NCBI GenBank assembly: GCA_964447205.1
Contig: CAYUSB010000043.1
Coordinates: forward strand, 4,286 to 68,285
Source of the DNA: JAEUKH01 sp964447205
Lineage (GTDB): Bacteria; Myxococcota_A; Polyangia; Polyangiales; Ga0077539
DNA: 64,000 bases
Reading direction: 5' to 3'
Positions 42,800 through 52,315 of the stretch are shown here, piece after piece. The first letter of the stretch is position 1. Every line of letters starts with the position of its first letter. The notes below the pieces were generated by a model, which was given only the letters and a program-made list of their open reading frames with translations, made no database searches and was not told where the DNA came from. The position numbers were made by a program, and so were the translations under genes.

Positions 42800-45205
42800 T
42801 CAGGCCGCGGCGTGGCTGGGCAGGTCGTTGGCGGCCTCGGAGGGGGCGTCGAACCCGCCCGCCGTGGGCATCGGCTCCCCGAGGGGGACGAGGGCGGCGG
42901 CGAGGACCTCGGCCATGTCGTCGGCGAGGACAAACTCCATGGCCTCGCGCACGGCCTCGGGGACATCGTCAAGGTCGCGGGTGTTCTTCGCCGGGAGGAT
43001 GACCCGGGCGATCCCGGCCCGGTGGGCGGCCAGGACCTTGGCCTTGATGCCCCCGACGGGCAGGACCCGCCCGCGCAGGGAGACCTCGCCCGTCATGGCC
43101 GTGTCGCTGCGGACCCTGCGACCCGTCAGGAGCGAGGTCAGGGCCGTAAAGATGGTCACTCCGGCGCTCGGACCGTCCTTGGGAACGGCCCCCGCCGGGA
43201 CGTGCAGGTGCAGGTCGAGGGAAGCCAGGATGTCGGGGTCGACCCCGAGGGCGGCCGCGTTGGCCCGGACGTAGGTGAGGGCCGCCCGGGCGCTCTCCTT
43301 CATCACGTCGCCGAGCTGGCCCGTGATCTCGAGGCCGCCCTTGCCAGGCATCCGGGAGGTCTCGACGAAGAGGATGTCTCCGCCGACGGGGGTCCAGGCC
43401 AGGCCCGTGGCCACGCCCGGGGCCGCGGTACGCTCGGCCACCTCGCTGAAGAACTTCGGCCGCCCGAGGATCTCGGCGAGGTCGGCCACGTCGATCTCGC
43501 GGGCCGGGGGCAGGGCGTCGGCCGGGGCCCGGGCCACGTCGAGGGCCACCCGGCGGCAGAGCTTGGTGAGGGTCCTTCCGAGCTGACGGACCCCGGCCTC
43601 GCGGGTGTAGTCTCGCACGATGGCGTGCAGGGCCGCGTCGGTGACCCGCAGGGCTCCTTCGGGCACCGCGTGCTCGCCGAGGTGCTTGGGCAGGAGGTGG
43701 TTGCGGGCGATCAGGACCTTCTCGTCGGCGGTGTATCCCTGGAGCTCGATCACCTCGAGGCGGTCGCGCAGGGGCGGGGACAGGGCCGACAGGTCGTTGA
43801 CGGTGGTGAGGAAGATGGCCTCGGAGAGGTCGAAGGGGAGCTCCATGTAGTGGTCGGTGAAGGTCTTGTTCTGCTCGGGGTCGAGGACCTCGAGGAGGGC
43901 GGCCTCGGGCGAACCCGACCAGCCCGAGAAGAGCTTGTCGACCTCGTCGAGAAGGACCACCGGGTTGCGGACCTTGGCCTTCTTGAGGGCGGACACGATG
44001 CGCCCGGGCATGGCCCCGACGTAGGTGCGGCGGTGCCCGCGGATCTCGGCCTCGTCGCGCACCCCGCCGAGGGCGATGCGTACGAAGGGCCGGCCCGTGG
44101 CCTCGGCGATCGACTGCCCGAGGCTGGTCTTGCCCACCCCGGGGGGGCCCGCGAGGCACAGGACCGTACCCCGGGGGCTGCCCGAGAGCTTGAGGACGGC
44201 CATGTGCTCCAGGATGCGGCGCTTTACGTCCTCGAGGCCCGTGTGGTCGGCGTCGAGGCGGGCGGCCACGGCGTCGAGGTCGTCGTGGGCGTTGGCCCGC
44301 ACGTTCCACGGGAGGTCGGCGAGCCACTCCAGGTAGTTGCGGATGACATGAACCTCCGCCCCCTGGCCCATGGACTCCAGCCGTCCGAGCTCGCGGTTGG
44401 CCACGGTCCGCACCTCTTCGGGCAGGTCGGCCGCTTCGATCCGGGCCCGGAGCCTGGCGGTGGCGTCGTCGCCCCCGTCGGACTCCCCGAGCTCGCGCTT
44501 GATGGCCCGCATCTGCTCCCGCAGGATGGCCTCCCGCTGGTGCTTGCCGACCTCCTTGCGGACGTCCTGGTCGATGCGGTTCTTGAGGTCGGCCAGGGTC
44601 CGGGCCTCGGCGAGGTAGCCCGCCACCCGATGCAGCCGGGCGTGGATGTTGGCCTCCCCGAGGACGGCCAGCTCCTTGTCGGGGGTCAACCCCAGGAGGG
44701 AGGCCACCTGGTCGGCCACCCGGCCCGGCTCGGTCGGCAAGGCGTTGACCTGGGTGAGGGTCCCCCCGGTGCGCTGGGCCACCTCGGCGGCGTGCTCACG
44801 CAGAGAGCGGGCCAGGACCTGCGAGGCCACGGGGTCGGAGTCGGTCTCCTCCACGGACTCGCCCTGGGCCATGAGGAAGGGCTCGCGGCTCTCCAGGGAG
44901 GTCAGATGCCAGCGCGACAGGCCCTCCAGGACCACCCGATAGCCCCGGTCGCGGGTGCGCTCGATGCGGGCCACCCGGCACAGGGTCCCGAGGGTGTAGA
45001 GGTCGGACTGATCGGGGTCGGACACGGACGGATCACGCTGGGCCACCACGGCCAGGGTCCCTCCCTCGCCGAGGGCGTCGAGGAGGGCCACCGAGCGGGC
45101 CCGCCCCACCGGCAGGGCGAGAGAGGTCCCGGGGAAGAGCATCCCGCTCCGAAGGGGAAGGAGGGGCGTCAAGCCGGGCTGCGCGTCGAGAGGGATCGAA
45201 TTCAT
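42800..45205 (-). CDS. lon: ATP-dependent Lon protease
   Basis: This 801-residue LonA protein has an N-terminal substrate-binding domain (LTPLLPLRSGMLFPG), a central coiled-coil/helical region, and an AAA+ domain with Walker A GPPGVGKTS and Walker B VVLLDEVDK. The protease domain has catalytic Ser in KDGPSAG (about residue 681) and Lys in GGIKAK (about 722). It degrades damaged and regulatory cytosolic proteins. GGAG seven bases before the ATG at 45205 fixes the start. Upstream, TTGACG lies at 45264-45259 on this strand, but no convincing -10 is found. Myxobacteria commonly have two Lon paralogues. Which one this is cannot be said. Confidence 0.97.
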   Translation of the reverse strand: MNSIPLDAQPGLTPLLPLRSGMLFPGTSLALPVGRARSVALLDALGEGGTLAVVAQRDPSVSDPDQSDLYTLGTLCRVARIERTRDRGYRVVLEGLSRWHLTSLESREPFLMAQGESVEETDSDPVASQVLARSLREHAAEVAQRTGGTLTQVNALPTEPGRVADQVASLLGLTPDKELAVLGEANIHARLHRVAGYLAEARTLADLKNRIDQDVRKEVGKHQREAILREQMRAIKRELGESDGGDDATARLRARIEAADLPEEVRTVANRELGRLESMGQGAEVHVIRNYLEWLADLPWNVRANAHDDLDAVAARLDADHTGLEDVKRRILEHMAVLKLSGSPRGTVLCLAGPPGVGKTSLGQSIAEATGRPFVRIALGGVRDEAEIRGHRRTYVGAMPGRIVSALKKAKVRNPVVLLDEVDKLFSGWSGSPEAALLEVLDPEQNKTFTDHYMELPFDLSEAIFLTTVNDLSALSPPLRDRLEVIELQGYTADEKVLIARNHLLPKHLGEHAVPEGALRVTDAALHAIVRDYTREAGVRQLGRTLTKLCRRVALDVARAPADALPPAREIDVADLAEILGRPKFFSEVAERTAAPGVATGLAWTPVGGDILFVETSRMPGKGGLEITGQLGDVMKESARAALTYVRANAAALGVDPDILASLDLHLHVPAGAVPKDGPSAGVTIFTALTSLLTGRRVRSDTAMTGEVSLRGRVLPVGGIKAKVLAAHRAGIARVILPAKNTRDLDDVPEAVREAMEFVLADDMAEVLAAALVPLGEPMPTAGGFDAPSEAANDLPSHAAA

Positions 45206-45661
45206 GGAGGGCTCCAACAATGTGGGTGTTTTTTTCAACAGAGGCCCCACCGGGCCCGCGTCAAGCGGACCTCAGAAAAGCCCCGATCGCTCCCGACAGA
45301 AGTCACGACGCCGAAAGCCTGGCGCCGCGTTGGGATGAACGAAAACTAAAACCGTTCACGACTCCGTCAAGGCACGGGGGCTCGATTGTGCAACGCGTGC
45401 ACAGGTGCAATGTCGTCTTTCATCTTTGCAATCCTGTCGAGGGGGTGGACAGGTCGAGTCGCCCGGACTTTGGGTCTGCCGGGTGTTGGCATCGTGCGTG
45501 CTCTGGGTCTGGTCGCGGCAGCACCGGCGTACTCCCCCCCCAACGCCAAGGGTGCTGCCGCCTTTATTTGGGCCCAGGCGGGTATCGGCCTGAAGCGAGA
45601 CGGGCCCGAGGCGCCGCCGGGGTCGTGCGAGGCCGCGGATTCGAGTACCCTCGTGGCTGCG
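45206..45661. other. 456-base intergenic region between lon and a divergent lipoprotein gene
   Basis: This is a shared upstream region of two divergent genes, with no convincing coding frame. It is less GC-rich near 45225-45240 (a T-run on the plus strand) and near 45340-45430. It contains an inverted repeat GTGCA-ACGCG-TGCAC at 45388-45402 followed by another TGCAA at 45406. TACCCT at 45646-45651 lies ten bases before the plus-strand start. Confidence 0.5.
45388..45402. promoter_or_regulatory. GTGCA inverted repeat, possible operator
   Basis: GTGCAACGCGTGCAC is a perfect five-base dyad with a five-base centre. Further TGCAA half-sites lie within 25 bases. It sits between lon and the divergent lipoprotein gene. 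No known operator is matched. Confidence 0.3.
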
Positions 45662-47701
45662 ATGCGAAGGCTGTATTTCGGGCGATGGTCGGCGATGGCG
45701 GCGGCCGTGGTGGTGTGTGTGGGCTGCGGCGATCCGGCCCCGGGGGCCTCTGGGGGTGACGGGGGGGCCGACGTGGTCACGGTCTACGACGGGACGGTTC
45801 CGGCGCGGGCCGCGGGGACCCGGGCTCCGCGGACCGGGCGCTGCGACGGGGCGGACACTGTGCGGTGCCTGCTCCCGTGGCCGTCGAGCACCTTCCTGGT
45901 GGCCGACCCGTCGACCCCGACGGGGGTGCGGGTGCGGGTGGAGTCGGCCGAGCTGGCCGCGGGGGACGTGGCCACGGGCCTCGGACGGGCCGACGGGTTT
46001 TCGCGCACAACCCCGGTGATGACGGCCTTTCGGACCACCATCGACCCGACCTCCCTCGGCGACGGGACCACCGCGTCCATGCGCCTCGTGGTGGCCACCC
46101 CGGGGGAGCATTTCGGGGAGGTGGTTCCGCTGCGGATGCACGCCGTGGCGCCGGAGTACGCCGATGAGACCCCCGGGGCCGTGGTGGGGTATCCGCGGGC
46201 TCTTTTGCGTCCGGGGACCGACTACGTGGTGGCCGTGCTCGACTCCCTGCGCTCGGGCGACTCCCGGCCCCTCGTGCGCGACGACCACGCGGCGGCCACC
46301 CTGGGCCTTCGCCCCCCCCGCGACCTCGCCGAGGCCGAGGCCTTCGCCTACCACGCCCCCTCGCGGGAGGCCCTGCGCACCGCTGGGGTCGACCTCTCGC
46401 GGGTCCTGCGGGTGTGGGACTTCACCACCCGCTCGGCCGACGACCCCCGCCGTCTCCTCCGCTCGATGCGGACCCAGATGCTCGCGGCCCTCGCGGCCGG
46501 GACGGCCCGGGTCGAGATCACCGACGTGACCGTACGCGAGACCGGCTTCGTGGCCGCCGTGGTGCGGGGAGCCCTGCGGGGCCTGCCGCGGTTTACCCGC
46601 GACGACCACACCATCGCCCGCGACCCCGCGGGAGCAGCCCTCCCCGTGGCCGGGGCGACCTTCGAGGCCCCCTTCCGGATGGCCGTCCCGCGGGGGATGG
46701 GCGACTACCGGGTGGTTCTGTACGGGCACGGGACGGGCGGAAACGTCGACGACGCGGCCTTTGACGAGCCCATCTCCGAGGCCGGGGCCGCCAAGGTGGG
46801 CATCCGCTTCGACAGCCTGACCGAACCCGAGCTCCTCAACACCCTCGCGGCCCTGTCCCTGATGCAACGCGGGGTCGAGGGGGTGAGCTCGCGCCTCGCC
46901 CAGTCCGCCGCGGGGGCCTCGGCCATCCTGCATGCCCTCATCGGCCTGGGCCCGGACGACATGGCCCTGCCGACGGCCTCCAACCTCCGCGAGATGCTCG
47001 CCCAGCCCATGCTCGGGGGGGTGGCCAACCCCGCCGCGGGACGGCGCCCCCAGACCGATCGCCTCGCGTGGACGGGGGGTTCCCTCGGGGGCACGATGGG
47101 CATGACCATCGCCAGCGCCGAACCCCGCTTTGACGGGGCAGTCCTCAACGTCCCCGGGGCCGCGTGGTCGCACTACCTCACCTTCGCGAGCTTGTACCGG
47201 GCCGTGCGTCCCGGCCTCTCCCGCAACTACGGCGACGACGTGGGGGTCTTCCAGCAGGTGGCCATGACCCAGAACACCTGGGACGAGGTCGACGGGGCCG
47301 CCTGGTCGGACATCGCAGGCCGTCCGCGGCCCTTCCTCCTGCAACAGAGCATGGGCGACCCCGTGTTGCCCAACGTGGGGACCGAGTTTGCCGCCGCGGC
47401 CCTCGGGGCCGTGCAGCTCGGGGCCGTCCTGAGCCCCGTGTCGGGAGCCTCCGTGGTCGAGGGCCCCCAACGCCGCACGACCCTGACGCAGTACCGGGTC
47501 CCGCGCGGGCTCACGGGGATGTACGACATTCACGGGTTTGCCAACGGACGGAGCCCCGCGGGCCTCGCCGCCCGCGAGCAGATCGAGGACTACCTCCGCA
47601 GCGTGTGGGCGGGGGCCCCCGAGATCACCCTGCCCACCCGGTGCCGGGCGAACACCCCCGCGGGGTCGTGCGACTTCTCCGCGGCCCCGCAGGCCCCGTA
47701 G
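45662..47701 (+). CDS. Large lipoprotein with alpha/beta-hydrolase-like C-terminal domain
   Basis: This 679-residue protein has a lipoprotein signal (AAAVVVCVGC) and an N-terminal region of about 300 residues rich in strands (LPWPSSTFLVADPSTPTGVRV). A hydrolase-like domain follows, with VVLYGHGTGGN (about residue 356, oxyanion-loop-like) and the nucleophile-elbow candidate WTGGSLGGTMGM (about 470). It resembles secreted lipase- or esterase-like proteins of Myxococcota, but no substrate is evident. The ATG at 45662 is chosen because the lipobox follows. A long in-frame extension upstream lacks coding character. Confidence 0.8.
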   Translation: MRRLYFGRWSAMAAAVVVCVGCGDPAPGASGGDGGADVVTVYDGTVPARAAGTRAPRTGRCDGADTVRCLLPWPSSTFLVADPSTPTGVRVRVESAELAAGDVATGLGRADGFSRTTPVMTAFRTTIDPTSLGDGTTASMRLVVATPGEHFGEVVPLRMHAVAPEYADETPGAVVGYPRALLRPGTDYVVAVLDSLRSGDSRPLVRDDHAAATLGLRPPRDLAEAEAFAYHAPSREALRTAGVDLSRVLRVWDFTTRSADDPRRLLRSMRTQMLAALAAGTARVEITDVTVRETGFVAAVVRGALRGLPRFTRDDHTIARDPAGAALPVAGATFEAPFRMAVPRGMGDYRVVLYGHGTGGNVDDAAFDEPISEAGAAKVGIRFDSLTEPELLNTLAALSLMQRGVEGVSSRLAQSAAGASAILHALIGLGPDDMALPTASNLREMLAQPMLGGVANPAAGRRPQTDRLAWTGGSLGGTMGMTIASAEPRFDGAVLNVPGAAWSHYLTFASLYRAVRPGLSRNYGDDVGVFQQVAMTQNTWDEVDGAAWSDIAGRPRPFLLQQSMGDPVLPNVGTEFAAAALGAVQLGAVLSPVSGASVVEGPQRRTTLTQYRVPRGLTGMYDIHGFANGRSPAGLAAREQIEDYLRSVWAGAPEITLPTRCRANTPAGSCDFSAAPQAP

Positions 47702-47711
47702 GGCGCGGCGG

Positions 47712-48518
47712 TTACGGGACCGCCCAACGCCGGGCGCTCAGGGCCCCGGCCAGGGCCCCCGCGGCCAGGGGCAGGAGGTGGGCCACCAGGGTGTGGTCGA
47801 GGGTCATCACGGCGCAGCAGATGTGCTGCACGAGGAGCCCCGCGAAGCCCGCCCCAAGACCCACCAGGGCCCCGGCGGCCTCGGGCTGCACCGCGGCCGT
47901 GCCCCGCAACTCCCGGGCCGCCAGCCACGCCAGCGGAACGGCCGCCACCAGCCCCTCCACCGTGCACACCGCCCGGGCCAGATGGCCCCACAGACCGCCC
48001 CGCACGACCGACCCCTCCACCGCCACGGTCAACCACCCCACCAGGGCCACGGCCCCGGCTCCGAGCCCCAGGGCCACCCCCACCCGGGCCCGGGTCGAGG
48101 TCCCAAGTCCGCGGGAGCCCCCGTACGACGCCATGGCCAGGGCCCCGAGGGCTCCGGCGACGCTCAGGGCGATCCCGAGGGCGATCCGTCCCGGGCTCTG
48201 CGTCCCGAGGTCGGCCCGCGGATGTACGACCAGGCCGATCAGGGCCACGGCGGCCAGGGCCCCCATCGGGCCGAGGAGGGCCCGCCACCACACGCGGGGG
48301 ATGACCGGGGCGTGGTCGGCCAGGAGGGCCGCGCGGAGGGCCGGAGGGAGGACGACCGACCCGTCGGAGGGAGGGGAGTCGGCGAGGGCCCGGGAGAGCC
48401 CCGCGTCGGTCTGCACGAGGGAGGCGCAGGCGGGGCAGCCCGCGGCGTGGTCGCGTACGGCCGGGGGGAGGGGACCGCCTTCGAGGAGGGCGTCGACGGT
48501 GCGTGCGCAGTCGCTCAC
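47712..48518 (-). CDS. Zinc-binding anti-sigma factor with six-helix NrsF-like membrane domain
   Basis: The first 45 residues of this 268-residue protein form a ZAS-type anti-sigma domain with Cys4, His24, Cys28 and Cys31 (HxxxCxxC). The remainder has six predicted transmembrane helices resembling the NrsF/DUF1109 family. It would hold the ECF sigma factor encoded just upstream at the membrane until a signal arrives. The GTG start at 48518 overlaps the sigma gene's stop by four bases, so the two are translationally coupled. A short ZAS domain fused to six helices is uncommon. Confidence 0.85.
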   Translation of the reverse strand: MSDCARTVDALLEGGPLPPAVRDHAAGCPACASLVQTDAGLSRALADSPPSDGSVVLPPALRAALLADHAPVIPRVWWRALLGPMGALAAVALIGLVVHPRADLGTQSPGRIALGIALSVAGALGALAMASYGGSRGLGTSTRARVGVALGLGAGAVALVGWLTVAVEGSVVRGGLWGHLARAVCTVEGLVAAVPLAWLAARELRGTAAVQPEAAGALVGLGAGFAGLLVQHICCAVMTLDHTLVAHLLPLAAGALAGALSARRWAVP

Positions 48519-49078
48519 GACGGGCCTCCTACCCCGAGGGCCTTGCGCAGGGCCTCGTAGGCCCGGTGGGCCCGCACCTTGAGGTTGCCCGGAGAGACCC
48601 CCACCACGGCGGCGGCCTCGGCGACGGAGAGGCCCTCGATCTTGAGGAGCACGAGGGCCTCGCGGTGGGTGGGGTTGAGGGCGGCGAGCCCGGCTTCCAA
48701 GGCACGCAGGGACTGCTCGTCGAGGCGGGCAAACCCCGCGGGGGCGTCGTCGGGGGCAGGGGGCTCGGGCAGGGCCCCGTCGTGGGTGAGGTGCTCGGGG
48801 CGACGGCGGCGGTGACGGAGGTGGTCGAGGAAGACCCGGCGGGCGATGGCGAAGACCCAGGGCTCGACCGGGGCCCCGGCGATCCAGGTGGCCCGGGCCC
48901 GGTGCATCTTCAGGAAGGTGGTCTGCAGGAGGTCTTCGGTGAGCCGGGGGTCGCCCGACAGGGCCCGGAGCATGGCCCGAACCCGCGGGGCCAGACGGGC
49001 ATACAGGACCTCGAAGGCGGCCATCTCGCCGCCCACAAACCGCGCCATGTGCGCTTCGAGCCTGTCATCGGTCGCCAT
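48515..49078 (-). CDS. ECF-type sigma-70 factor
   Basis: This 187-residue sigma factor has region 2 (LYARLAPRVRAMLRAL through VFAIARRVFLDHLRH, about residues 22-95) and region 4 (LNPTHREALVLLKIEGLSVAEAAAVVGVSPGNLKVRAHRA, about 135-175), which carries the HTH that reads the -35 box. The ATG at 49078 gives a normal-length protein. It is also possible that an ATG at 49159 is used. It is the first gene of a sigma/anti-sigma operon, divergent from a four-gene redox operon that it may control. Confidence 0.93.
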   Translation of the reverse strand: MATDDRLEAHMARFVGGEMAAFEVLYARLAPRVRAMLRALSGDPRLTEDLLQTTFLKMHRARATWIAGAPVEPWVFAIARRVFLDHLRHRRRRPEHLTHDGALPEPPAPDDAPAGFARLDEQSLRALEAGLAALNPTHREALVLLKIEGLSVAEAAAVVGVSPGNLKVRAHRAYEALRKALGVGGPS

Positions 49079-49252
49079 CGCCGCGAACCCGGGACCGTAC
49101 CCGAACTCCACGACGTCCAGGCAAACCAAAGCGTCTATGATCTCCCAGGTGGCTTCCATGCTCCGCCCACGCTCTACGCCTCCCTGGGCGATGGGGTAAC
49201 AGTCGAGCTGCGCTGTAACCGTCTGGCCCTGCGGGGCATAGGGGCACCGACG

Positions 49253-50575
49253 ATGACGACACGAGGCGGGTCCGCCGGGAGCTATGTGATCGTGGGCAAC
49301 GGGGTGGCAGGGGTCTCGGCCGCCCGGGCCCTGCGCGCCCGCGACGACCGGGCCACGATCACCCTGGTGAGCGACGAGGGCGACTACTTCTTCTCGCGCA
49401 CGGCCCTGATGTACGCCCTCATGGGTCAGCTTGAGCGGCGCGACATGGAGCCCTTCGCCCGCGGCGCCTGGGCCGACCTGCGGATCGACCGGGTGCGCGA
49501 CCGGGTCACCGACCTCGACGCCTCCGCGGGGGTGGTGCGTACCGCGGGGGGCCGGACCCTGTCCTTCGACGGGCTCGTCCTGGCCACGGGGAGCCGCCCC
49601 CGGGCCCTCCAGGCCCCTGGCCTCGACCCGGGCACCCGGGGCCTCGTGCACTTCGTCACCCTGGGCGACCTCGACGCCTGCGAGGCCCTCGTGCCCGACA
49701 CCCGCGAGGCCGTGGTGGTGGGCGGGGGGCTCATCGGGATCGAGCTGGTCGAGTGCCTCCTGCACTTCGACGTCAAGGTCACCTTCCTCGTGCGGGAGCC
49801 CTGGTACTGGCCCGTGGCCCTGTGCCGCGAGGAGGGCGAGCGGGTCACGGCCGCCCTGCGACACCGCGGGGTCACGGTCGTGCACGGCGACCCCATGGCC
49901 TCGGTGGAGAAGGGCCCCGACGGGCGGGTGGCCCGGGTCGTGACCGCCTCGGGACAGACGTACCCCGCCCAACTCCTGGGGGTGTGCATCGGGGTCGAGC
50001 CCCAGGTAGACTGGCTCCGGGGAGTGACCACCCCGCCCGAACTGGGGCGCGGGATCGTGGTCGACCCCCACCTCCGCACCGCCCTGCCCGGGGTGTGGGC
50101 CGCGGGAGACTGCGCCGAGATCCATCGGCCCGGCCACGACCCCCTCCTGGAGACCATCTGGTACTCCGCCAAACGCCAGGGCGAGCTCGTCGGGGAAAAC
50201 CTCCGGGCCGCCGCCCCGCGGGCCTATGTTCCTCCGCGGTTTTTCAACAGCGCGAAGTTTCTGGAGACGGAGTACACCACCGTGGGAGAGCTCTTGAAGG
50301 TCCCGGCCGGGACCCGGTCGTTGTATCGGGCCCACCCGACCCGCTTCTTGTCGCAGCGCATCGTGCACGCGGACGGGGTGGTGATGGGCTTCAACCTCCT
50401 CGGGTCGCGCTGGGATCACGCCCTTTTGTCCCGCTGGATCGACGAGGCCCGGCCCCTCGACTGGGTCGTGGCCCACCTCCGGGAGGCTCAGTTTGACGTG
50501 GAGTTCGGCCGGGCCGACCTCGCGTCCTGTGTCGAGCACGACCTCCCTGTCAGCCTGCCGGGAGCCAGGGCGTGA
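49253..50575 (+). CDS. FAD/NAD(P)-dependent oxidoreductase, first gene of a redox operon
   Basis: This 440-residue pyridine-nucleotide-disulfide-type flavoprotein has an FAD site GNGVAG (15-20), the LATGSRP motif, a second nucleotide site GGGLIGIE (about 157-164), and the FAD-contact motif VWAAGDCAEI (about 281-290). It resembles NirB/HcaD-type reductases that move electrons between NAD(P)H and a ferredoxin or rubredoxin. No redox-active CxxxxC is visible. Its stop overlaps the GTG of the next gene by four bases, so the membrane Fe-S protein is the likely electron partner. Confidence 0.9.
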   Translation: MTTRGGSAGSYVIVGNGVAGVSAARALRARDDRATITLVSDEGDYFFSRTALMYALMGQLERRDMEPFARGAWADLRIDRVRDRVTDLDASAGVVRTAGGRTLSFDGLVLATGSRPRALQAPGLDPGTRGLVHFVTLGDLDACEALVPDTREAVVVGGGLIGIELVECLLHFDVKVTFLVREPWYWPVALCREEGERVTAALRHRGVTVVHGDPMASVEKGPDGRVARVVTASGQTYPAQLLGVCIGVEPQVDWLRGVTTPPELGRGIVVDPHLRTALPGVWAAGDCAEIHRPGHDPLLETIWYSAKRQGELVGENLRAAAPRAYVPPRFFNSAKFLETEYTTVGELLKVPAGTRSLYRAHPTRFLSQRIVHADGVVMGFNLLGSRWDHALLSRWIDEARPLDWVVAHLREAQFDVEFGRADLASCVEHDLPVSLPGARA

Positions 50576-52281
50576 GGCGCCCGGGTCGCCTCGGCTGGCT
50601 CACCCACGACCTCACCCACCGGGGGCTCACCGCGTGGGCCCTGTCCGCGGTGCTCCTGGGCTTCTACTTCGGCCTGTACCTCCCGGGGGAGAGCCGTCGT
50701 GTGGCCTGGTGGCTCGGACTCGCGGCCCCGGCCAATCCCCGGGCCAACCCCGCCACCCTCGGCCCCGAGGCGGGCATGCACCTCACCGTCCCCGGCCTCC
50801 GTGTCGTCCTCGTGGCGGCCCTCGGAGGCCTCCTGGTGGCGGCCCTCTTCGCGTGGTTTGACGCCCGCGACCATGAGCGCCCCTGGTCGGCCGTCTTGCC
50901 CAAGGCCCTCCGCACCCTCGGGCTCCGGGTGGCGGGCCTCGTGGTGGGCACGGCCTACATGTCCCTGGCCTTCGCCCAATGGCTCGACCCGGTGGCCGTC
51001 GGAGGTCGGCACCTCCTTCCCGCGGCCGGACACGCCTGGCCCCTCCCGGTCCTCGTCCTCCTCCTCGGGGGAAGCGCCGCGGCCATGGGGCCAGGCCTCG
51101 GGTGGGCCCTGCGTGCCCGGGCCGAGACCGGGGCCCTCCTGCGCCGGTTGGTCGTGCCCCTCGTGGGCCTCCAGGGAGCCCTCCTCACCGTCCTGTATGG
51201 GACCCACCTCCTCGACCCCGGGAGCCCCGCTCCCACGGGCGAGCGGTCGCTGCGGGCCTTCGGGCACCTGCTCTACACGTCCCTCGACTCGCGCTGGACC
51301 CTCTACGGCCTCCTCTACACGATGGCCATCACCGCGGGCGGGCTCTTTATGCTCGGGCGCTACCAGCACAACCGCTACCAGGTCGTACGGACCCTGGTGG
51401 TGATCGCGGTCCAGTGCGCCTTCGGGTTCTCGATCCCGCTGATCCTCAAGCTCTTTACGATGCCCGAGTACTACCTGTCGTACTTCTGGCCCCTGAAGAT
51501 CGACGCCTTCTACCCCGACAACATCCTGCGCGACCCGGTCCCCTTCGTGGCCTGGAGCTTCATCGGGTCGCTGGTGCTCGTGCCCGTCTTAGGGGTGTTC
51601 TTCGGCAAACGTTGGTACTGCAGTTGGGTGTGCGGCTGTGGAGGCCTGGCCAACACCGCCGGCGAGCCCTGGCGCCACCTGTCCCAGAAGAGCGAGCGGG
51701 CGTGGCGCTTCGAGAAGGTCTCGATCTACTCCGTCCTGGTGATCGCCCTGGTCACGACCATCCTCGTGGGGGTGGCCAGCTATGTCGGGCCCGGGAGCCG
51801 GGCCACGGGGGTCTGGTGGGGCGGATCGGGCAACCCCGGGGGTTATCTCTTCGACCCCATCCGCAGCGACGCCCTGGTGAGCGCCGCGGCCCGGGCCCGG
51901 TACTACTACGGCCTGATCATTACGGCCGTCCTGTCGGGGGCCATCGGGGTGGGCCTGTACCCCCTCGGAGGCACCCGCCAGTGGTGCAGAAACTTCTGCC
52001 CCATGGCGGCCCTCCTCGGACTCGTACAGAAGTTTGGCCGCTTCCGGATCCGGGTGAAAAAGGACATGTGCATCTCCTGCGGGATGTGCACGAAGTACTG
52101 CGAGATGGGCATCGACGTCCGGGCCTACGCCCAGGCCAACGAGACCTTCACCCGGGCGAGCTGCGTGGGCTGTGGGATGTGCGCCGAGGTCTGCCCCCGG
52201 GGGGTCCTGTCGCTGGAGCAGCGGGCCCCGGTCGACGCGGCCCAGGGCCACGGCCTCGTGCAACTGCGGCTGCGTCGGTGA
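50572..52281 (+). CDS. Multi-pass membrane protein with NapH-like and two [4Fe-4S] motifs
   Basis: This 569-residue protein has about nine membrane helices. WYCSWVCGCGG and WCRNFCPMAALLG are characteristic of NapH/CcoG/RdxA-like polyferredoxins. The C-terminal ferredoxin domain has CISCGMCTKYC (about 499-509) and CVGCGMCAEVCP (about 531-542), giving two [4Fe-4S] clusters. The first 250 residues, with extra helices, are not in the usual family. It likely conducts electrons across or into the membrane from the flavoprotein. Start GTG overlaps the preceding stop. Confidence 0.88.
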   Translation: MRRPGRLGWLTHDLTHRGLTAWALSAVLLGFYFGLYLPGESRRVAWWLGLAAPANPRANPATLGPEAGMHLTVPGLRVVLVAALGGLLVAALFAWFDARDHERPWSAVLPKALRTLGLRVAGLVVGTAYMSLAFAQWLDPVAVGGRHLLPAAGHAWPLPVLVLLLGGSAAAMGPGLGWALRARAETGALLRRLVVPLVGLQGALLTVLYGTHLLDPGSPAPTGERSLRAFGHLLYTSLDSRWTLYGLLYTMAITAGGLFMLGRYQHNRYQVVRTLVVIAVQCAFGFSIPLILKLFTMPEYYLSYFWPLKIDAFYPDNILRDPVPFVAWSFIGSLVLVPVLGVFFGKRWYCSWVCGCGGLANTAGEPWRHLSQKSERAWRFEKVSIYSVLVIALVTTILVGVASYVGPGSRATGVWWGGSGNPGGYLFDPIRSDALVSAAARARYYYGLIITAVLSGAIGVGLYPLGGTRQWCRNFCPMAALLGLVQKFGRFRIRVKKDMCISCGMCTKYCEMGIDVRAYAQANETFTRASCVGCGMCAEVCPRGVLSLEQRAPVDAAQGHGLVQLRLRR

Positions 52282-52315
52282 CTTCTGTGCCCGCCTCTCT
52301 CGTCGGAGACCCACC

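Noticed and set aside
42647..45349. 900-residue plus-strand frame
   Set aside because: It is antisense to lon and begins inside the YkgJ-type gene.
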